Shown here piece by piece: positions 57,303 to 64,000 of a DNA stretch of 64,000 nt. The position numbers and the translations under genes are program-made. This stretch comes from Cymodocea nodosa. Its lineage: Eukaryota; Streptophyta; Magnoliopsida; Alismatales; Cymodoceaceae. The DNA lies in assembly GCA_036874045.1 (NCBI GenBank), contig CM072339.1:13833501-13897500 (forward strand), read 5' to 3'. The notes under the pieces were generated by a model that saw only the letters and a list, made by a program, of their open reading frames with translations, did no database searches and was not told the DNA's origin. Every line of letters starts with the position of its first letter. Position 1 is the first letter of the stretch.

Positions 57303-59581
57303 ATGATGGTCTCCAAGTTCTACAAAGGTCGTCGCAGAGGAAAAGGAAAATGCAGAGGAAATGGAAAAAGAAAAGAAATAGATGAAGATGAAGTTCCACG
57401 AGCTTGGTTTAAGAAAATACTTCAAGTTGACAAAAGGTTAGCAAAAATATATAGTGAATATTTCTTTCCTGAAGGAATACTGAATAAAGTTAGACTCGAA
57501 CTTTATAATACTGATGAAAGTATAAAATACATGGGTATCAGAAGTAAATTTGATAGAGAATATATAATGAAGTGTGACGTAATGGCATTTTTAGAATAGT
57601 ATGCACAATATATGGAAAAATGTGTAGGTTCATCAACTAGAATTCCTCAAACACCCATAAACGGTACAAGATTACATGCATTTGAGGAAGAACATGAATC
57701 TGCTATTCCGTCTCCTTTATATTCAAAAGAAAAACAAACAAATATTGTTGTGGATAAAAGAAAAGTTGAAGGTCTTCGAAAGGCAGTAGCAATAGAAAGT
57801 GCCTTAGAAGAATTGAACCAGAAAACTTTTATGGAACAATTTCAGAAGAAAACAGCAATACTTGAAGAAGAGAGACTAACTTGTTATAGAAGAAGAAAAA
57901 TCAGGAAAATTATGTCTAAGGAAACAAATTCTGTTGGAAAAGAAAAATCAGATGAGCATTTATTTCCAAAGGAAAATATATGTCTAGATATTGTTCCTTA
58001 TAGTGCATCTGATAAACTCATTAGTTCCGAGCATACTGAAGTTGATGAAGATAATGAGACTTTATTTTCTCTTGCTAGAAAACTTGAAAAGAAATCCAAG
58101 TCAAATATTAGTTCAAGTTTTTCTATTGGTTCAAGCCTTGATGATGTAGAAATTGAACAATCAGAGCATCAGGCAACTGACATAGAACAAGTTATTGTAG
58201 ATATAATTGAAAATGTTGAGGTCGTAACTAGTTCACAGGTTGAATTGTTTAGAGTAGTAGATATTAAAAAAGTTAAGACTTCAAAAGAGCTTAATGTCAA
58301 TTAGCCTTCTTCAAAATCTATAGAAGTAGAATCTGAGAATTCATAGCATGTATCAATGGAGATATCTGTTGAACAAAATGAACAATTACAAACAGATACA
58401 TTGGCTGTAGAATTTATGGAAAAATTGAACACTAAACTTTCTATAGAGACTAAACTAATGAATGTAGAGCATATTGAAGATGTTCCTTACACTGTTGAAA
58501 TTGGAGAATCAAGCTTACATACGCAACTTCAAGAAAATAATTTCTCAGAGGAACAACATGACATTCATTTTGAAAAAGAGGTTCTTGAAGATGAATTAAA
58601 TTCTAAATCAAGGCTTCAGGTATCACCTTCTTTGTATAGAGTATTACAAATTCAAGGTAATTCAATTCATTTTAGATCTGAGGAAGCATTGCAGAAATAC
58701 AAAAATCTGATTACATGTTAGATTCTGCATGCTCGTCCAATAAAGTTCAGAAATTTGATGGAAATAAGAGATCTATTTGAGTTTCAAGGCCTAATTCAAT
58801 TCTTGCTAGTTGGAGCAAAATGGAAACAATATAAAGAGCTTATTGCAGCCTTTTATAGCAATCTAGTCAAGAATGACAATATACTGACAACTCAAATAAA
58901 TCAACAAGAGTTCACATTATCTCCTGAATTAATTTTTGAAGTTTTGGGATTAAAGAATGAATGTGTTGTTGTTACAAATAGATTTGACATGATTAGACAG
59001 CTAGAATAGGACATTCACTCACTATCAAAGATTCCAGATGTATATAGTGAAATGAGGTTAATGGAAATTTTGAATGCAAAGGAAATGTTTATTGCAAATA
59101 TATTGCATGCCAATTTATTTCAAAGAATCGGACATAATCTGGAAGTCAACAGAAGTTGTTTATATGGAAATTATGGCCTCCTAAACAAAATTCAAATCAA
59201 TTGGTTTGAGTTTTCATTTCTCAACTAAAGTATATGAGTTCAAAATTATTTTTTGGTGATGCAATATGTAGACTCCTTACAAACCAATTAAATTTATCCG
59301 ATTGGCCCTCTAAAACTAAAGGCATGAGAGCTTTTAGTGTAAAAGATTTGCAAAGATTCTAAGCCATGCAACAACCTCAACCTCATCAACAACAATAATA
59401 GCTAGAATGTATAGAACAGATACAATCACCTATACAGCCAAGTTATTCAGTTCAAGCAGAACAACAACCCCAGCTACCTCCTTCCCTAGATGATGTGCTT
59501 AACGAAATCAGAAATGATATTAGGCATCAAGGAGATAAAATATGTAATGCTATTAGTGATATCCTTTGGAGGAATAGGTAA
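57303..59581 (+). pseudogene. ORF3 of element O (post-pol accessory ORF)
   Basis: Start ATGATGGTCTCC at 57303 (either ATG). Same layout as the ORF at 52386: basic N-terminus, WFKKILQVDKRLAKIYSEYFF, acidic middle, EIRDLFEFQGLIQFL, AFYSNLVKN, SPELIFEVLGLKNE. Stops at 57597, 58302, 58344, 58719 and 59007; those at 57597, 58302 and 58719 are also present in B. A frameshift near 59215 moves the C-terminal part, which ends at TAA 59579-59581. Gln-rich tract degraded near 59380. Confidence 0.8.
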
Positions 59582-60126
59582 ATGTCAAGTCATTTGTCTG
59601 TTTGCTTGTTTCTGAATACAAAATGCAATGTTTGTATTTATTGTTTGATTATTTGAATAATACATTTTTATGTAAATGGTTCAATTCTTATTTATGTTTA
59701 TAGAAAGTTTAGCTATAAATATATCTCTCAATTTATATACTATGTAATCATCTTTTTGATTAATGACAAAATGGGGGAGATGATGATTATAAATTCAAAA
59801 GAAGAGATGATTATGATTTTAATTGCATATATTATAAAGGGTGATGATATTTAAGTGGTTATTGTAATCTGACAAATGATAATGTAATCTGAAAGATAAT
59901 TATGTGGTTATTAAAATCTGAAAGATACTTATGTAATTATTGACATCTGAAAGTTTTATTTTTGAGAGGTGAATTCTACACAAACAATAGAAATAAGCTT
60001 AAGTGAACTTAAGTCAACAAACTTGTTTGTTGAATTAAAAATTAACCCAATGAAGGTACTTTGTTGAGTTACATATATTTCATAATTGATTTAATATGGC
60101 TTTGTCATCATCAAAAAGGGGGAGAT
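59582..60126 (+). other. 3' tail and polypurine tracts of element O
   Basis: No ORF. Purine tracts AAAATGGGGGAGATGATG (59767-59784) and AAAAAGGGGGAGAT (60113-60126), the latter abutting the LTR. GTTGAGTTA half-sites at 60010-60070. Confidence 0.72.
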
Positions 60127-61673
60127 TATTGAGTATTTTGTTTTGATGATGTGTGCTGAATGAAAGTAATCATATTTGTTTAATTACTATTGCTTGTGAA
60201 AGGAAATTAAGAACATCAATTAATACAAAAAAAGTTTGCTGATATAAATACTTATCTATATTAGATCTAAAATTATACTAAGTTAAATAACTAGTCATTT
60301 CGTTGCATTAATTTCTCATGTAACTAAACGTTAAGTTAAAGTGTGTTTTTATTGAAAAGCATGATATGTTTTAAAGGTATATTTCTGTATCATGAACAGT
60401 GCACGTTTAGAGAACTCGTTGAGTTAGAGTGTTATTTGTATAGAGGTCACGTGAGAACTCGTTAAGTTAGAGGCTTAAAGGTTAAAATAGGTCACGTGAG
60501 AACTCGTTAAGTTAGTGAGTAAAAGAAGAGACAAACTCGTTAAATTAGTATTGTACACGTGGTGAAATTAAATGTTACGAATATTATATTGTATCATGTG
60601 AGTTGCACATGTTTAACTTGTTAAGTTAACATAACTACACGCATTGAGTTGCTATATTGAACACTAAGGCAACGCATTAGGTTAGCGTTATAAATTTAAG
60701 TTGTTATTATTGCATGTGGTAAAATTCTTATTATAAAAATATTTGTTTATTACTGGTTCATTGAGTTATCTGTAACACAACGGAGTTGGTTCGTTAAGTT
60801 AGCGTAACACCACAGACTTAGTTCGTTGAGTTAGTTACAATATTTGTCATGTGAGTTGGCACATGAGGAACTTGTTAAGTTATAAATCTACTTGTACTAC
60901 TTGTTTAGTTAACATTAACACAACAACTTCTTATTACACTTGATGAAAAATTTTGGATGAAGGAAATTCTTATTACACTTCTTATTATGATTTTTGGAAA
61001 TTTTTTAGAGATCCAAGATTGATGATTACAGAAAATTCGAAATGTAAATGTGGGTCAAAACGTGTGTATTTCGATGAAGAAAAAAGAGAAGACGTGAAGA
61101 AGTGGAAAACTAGTAGTGATTAAATGTGGAGGATATGCATGAAATGAAAATATAGTATAAGAGGCATAGAATTCTCGTTGATCAGTTATCCCTGCGCACC
61201 AAACGAAAAATCTTTTTAAATATCAAAAATACCTCTTCAGGGAAAAGCTCTCAGATGGAAGAAGATTCAGTGAAGCAAAAAAGGTTAAATTTATGTCACT
61301 GAAGATCTGAAGTATCAGGAGAAAGCAAATTCGGTGAAGTAGAGAAAGACAAGATATTCGTCACTGAAGAATTACTGAAAAAGAAAAAGAAGAAGAAGAA
61401 AGATCTCAAACAGGGAGAAATATTTTAAATTCCGTAAATTAGTTTTCTCTATTTGTAGTTATGAAATTGTATAAATGAAACATAGTATCGATATATAATT
61501 GCGTCTACAATTTCTGAGTAGAATTGAATTGTATATTGTAATTGAAACCTTGAATAAAAATGATTTTATGAAAACAGTGTCTCAACTTGTTTTTAATTTT
61601 GAAGTTTCAAATATAATTGAAAATGTTGAAAAACGTAATTCACCCCCCTCTTGTGTAGCCATACGATCTTACA
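60127..61673 (+). repeat. 3' LTR of element O
   Basis: Begins TATTGAG (TGTTGAG with one G-to-A) and ends CATACGATCTTACA. 1547 bp, the same length as the 5' LTR. CACGTG plus CGTTAAGTTAG units at 60410-60530; TATAAAT near 60885. The short frame at 61499 runs out of this LTR into the host integrase and is not a fusion gene. Confidence 0.93.
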
Positions 61674-63906
61674 ATTCATTTCCAAGAGCTCCTTCACACA
61701 ATAGGATAGTAGAACGTAAAAATAGATCACTTCAAGAAATATCTAGAACCATGTTAAATGAAAATAAGTCACCCTTATTTCTTTGGGCAAAAGTAGTTCA
61801 TATAGCATGTTATGTTGTAAATATGGTACATTTAAGACCCATTATGGATAAAACTCCTTATGAGATATGGTATAACAAGGTTCCCAAAATTAGTTATTTA
61901 AAACCCTTTGGCTGCAAGTGTTTTATATTAAATACTAAAGAATGTAGAGATAAATTTAGAGCTAAATTAGATGAGGGTATTTTTGTTGGTTATTCCATTA
62001 GAAGTAAAGTATATAGAGTATATAATAAATCAACAAAAACTATTGAGGAAACCTTACATGTGAAATTTTATAAAAATTCTCATTTGGATGTTAGACATGC
62101 TGAACATATTGATTTAGAAATTCTCCTAACAGAATCAAATGATGTTAATAAAGAAATTGAGAGATTATCTTACAAACTAAGAAATATAAACTTGAATGAT
62201 GAAAACCTTGAAGAAAATAATGGCATACCTATAGAAAATGTAAAACATCATAGAAATTGATGTTATGCTTCATCTCATCCTATTGATTAGATAATAGGCG
62301 ATCCTAATCAAGGAATTAGTACTAGATCATCAATAGTCAACATTTGTAGTGTTTATTCTTTTGTTTCTTTACTAGAGCCTAAGAAAATTGAAGATGTCTT
62401 AGAAGATGAATTTTGGTATTTAGCTATGCAAGATGAGCTAAATCAATTTATAAGAAATGAGGCATGAGATCTAGTTCCACCCCTTGAAAATCAGACCGTA
62501 ATAGGGACAATGTGGGTATTTAGAAAGAAAGTAGATCAGGATGGACATATAGTTAAAAACAAAGCTAGGTTAGTTGCTCAAGGTTATAAGTAAGAGGAAG
62601 AAATTAACTATGATGAAACATTTGCTCCTATTACTAGATTAGAGTCAATATGAATTTTGTTAGCAAATGCTCGTTACATGGATTTCAAATTATATCAAAT
62701 GGATGTTAAAATTGCTTTTTTAAATGGATATATTAAAGAAGAAGTTTATGTAAAACAACCTCTAGGTTTTGAAGATTCAAAACATCCTAAGTATGTTTAC
62801 AAGCTTAAAAATGCACTATATGGCCTTAAACAAGCTCCTAGGTCTTGGTATGAGAGGTTATCTAAATTTCTTATAGAAAAATGGTATTTTATGAGAAAGG
62901 TAGATCATACCCTCTTTATCAAGAAGGTTGAAAATGATATATTGATAGTTCAAATCTATGTAGATGACATTATATTTGGAGCAACAAATGAAAAATTAGT
63001 TAAGTCTTTTTCAAATGACATGACTAATCAATTTGAAATGAGTATGATGAGTGAACTATCATTTTTTCTAGGCTTACAAATTAAGCAATTAGAAAAGGGT
63101 ACTTTTATTTCACAAGAAAAATATACTCGAGATTTATTAAAGAGGTTTGGACTCGACAACACTAAAATGAAAAATACACTAATGAGTACTATCACTAAGT
63201 TGGATAAAGATGACTCAAGGAAAATCTATAGATATAAAACAATATAGAAGTATGATTTGTTCATTACTTTATTTAATAGCTAGTTGTCCAGATATTATAT
63301 TTAATGTGTGTACTTGTGCTAGATATCAATTTAATCTTAAAGAGTCACACCTACTTGCTGTTAAGTGAATTTTTAAATATCTATTAGGAACCATCAATTT
63401 CGGATTGTTTACTTTAAACATAGTTCTTTAAATTTAATAGGTTATAGTGATGCAAATTTTGTAGGATGTAAGTTTGAAAAAAAAAGCACCAGTGACACTT
63501 AACAACTATTACGAAATTCTTTAGTGTCATGGTTTAGAAAAAAGTAAAATTGTGTAGCATTATCCACAATAGAAGCTGAATATATAGTTGCTGCACTTTG
63601 CTATGCTCAAATCTTATGGATTAGATAGACTTTAAAAGATTTTAACTTAACCTATGAACCAACTAAGATTTTTGTGATAGTAGTTCTACAATAAGTTTGT
63701 CTAAAAATCCTATTTTACACTTACGAGCTAAACATATAGAAGTTAGACATCATTTTCTAAGGGATAATGTGATAAAAGGAAAATTAGTATTAAATTTTGT
63801 TTCAACCATAAAACAATTAGTTGATTTATTCACTAAACCTTTAGATGAAAATACTTTTTCAAAATTACGATTAGAACTTGGTATCTATAGGTTATCTGAT
63901 GTTTAA
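61674..63906 (+). pseudogene. pol: Copia pol of element H, second part (integrase end, RT, RNase H)
   Basis: Resumes after the target duplication with SFPRAPSHNRIVERKNRSLQE (catalytic Glu). Then integrase C-terminus (KPFGCKCFILNTKE, FVGYSIRSK) to about 62260; RT with [33 protein letters not shown] and [11 protein letters not shown] (62665-63000); RNase H from 63240 with STIEAEYIV and VDLFTKPLDENTF; TAA at 63904-63906. Stops near 62258, 62288, 62465, 62591 and 62651, then frameshifts between 63245 and 63697. Same lineage as M/O/B but clearly diverged from them. Confidence 0.9.
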
Positions 63907-64000
63907 ATTGTCCTATTCATTACATAATATTTTGATTTGTTAAAAAAAAGAAGAAGTTTAGAATTTAATTTCTTTATATTAGAAAAACTCAAAATATTTT
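63907..64000 (+). other. Start of 3' noncoding region of element H
   Basis: AT-rich, with AAAAAAAAGAAGAAG near 63940-63956. Too short to tell whether the pol-ORF3 spacer of the other copies follows. Confidence 0.4.

Larger units (their letters stand above)
18877..61673 (+). mobile_element. Sirevirus-type copia element O with nested insertions (42.8 kb)
   Basis: Two 1547-bp LTRs (18877-20423 and 60127-61673) bound it. Flanking 5-bp duplications are ATTGA (18872-18876) and ATTCA (61674-61678), one substitution apart. Joining the flanks restores the host integrase frame ...DHRYSFPRAP. Own parts: primer site, gag (split by M), pol (split by solo LTR S and by element B), spacer, ORF3, purine tracts. 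The RNase H end was lost in a deletion that also removed the end of B. LTRs differ by roughly 7 percent over the first 210 bases by hand count, mostly transitions, so the insertion is old. Confidence 0.9.

Noticed and set aside
61499-62260. Apparent 253-codon gene starting in an LTR
   Set aside because: The first part is the end of the O LTR; the rest is host integrase of H, joined only by the insertion boundary.

Overview
The window is repeat-rich plant nuclear DNA, AT-rich and built almost entirely from decayed LTR retrotransposons of both superfamilies. Plant origin follows from the lineages present: Athila-type Ty3/gypsy (integrase, gag, LTR tail and tRNA-Asp-like primer site), SIRE/Maximus-type (Sirevirus) Ty1/copia, and one Tork-like Ty1/copia. 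No ordinary single-copy host gene, rRNA, tRNA or CRISPR array is visible. The only cellular-type coding sequence is an F-box gene carried by the Athila-like elements. The species cannot be named from the sequence.

Layout. (1) 1-3665: 3' part of an Athila-type element, with the end of integrase and then an extra ORF (1443-3665) bearing a plant-transposon-type domain. (2) 4421-15974: two related Athila-like units. Copy A (leader, gag, F-box ORF, 3' module) and copy B (leader, F-box ORF, 3' module) are joined through LTR1 (9064-11135) and followed by LTR2 (14349-15974). (3) 15987-18876 and 61674-63906: a Sirevirus-type copia element, H, split by a 42.8-kb nested insertion. (4) That insertion is copia element O (18877-61673; two 1547-bp LTRs; target duplication ATTGA/ATTCA). 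O contains the minus-strand Sirevirus M (20977-39492, AAGAG duplication), a solo LTR S (43572-44745, TGGAT duplication) and the Sirevirus B (45514 to about 56242). M in turn contains the Tork-like element T (27900-33380, CCCAT duplication). Removing the layers rejoins the coding frames of H, O and M.

Three Sirevirus copies (M, O, B) share the order LTR, primer site, gag, pol, about 1.5 kb of noncoding spacer, ORF3, multiple polypurine tracts, LTR. ORF3 has a basic N-terminus, an acidic middle and a C-terminal domain that matches the extra ORF of the gypsy fragment at 1443-3665. The noncoding spacer is recognisably homologous to the 3' module behind the gypsy F-box genes. LTR2 of the gypsy pair carries a block nearly identical to copia solo LTR S. 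The LTRs and internal gene leaders of both superfamilies carry arrays of the same short palindromic motif (GTTGAGTTA/TAACTCAAC). The window therefore shows extensive exchange of 3' accessory modules and promoter modules between Ty1/copia and Ty3/gypsy elements.

Nearly every reading frame is broken, mostly by single nonsense substitutions of the C-to-T/G-to-A type and less often by frameshifts. All coding entries are therefore called pseudogenes. Comparisons between copies were made by eye, so the alignments and approximate identities should be rerun computationally.
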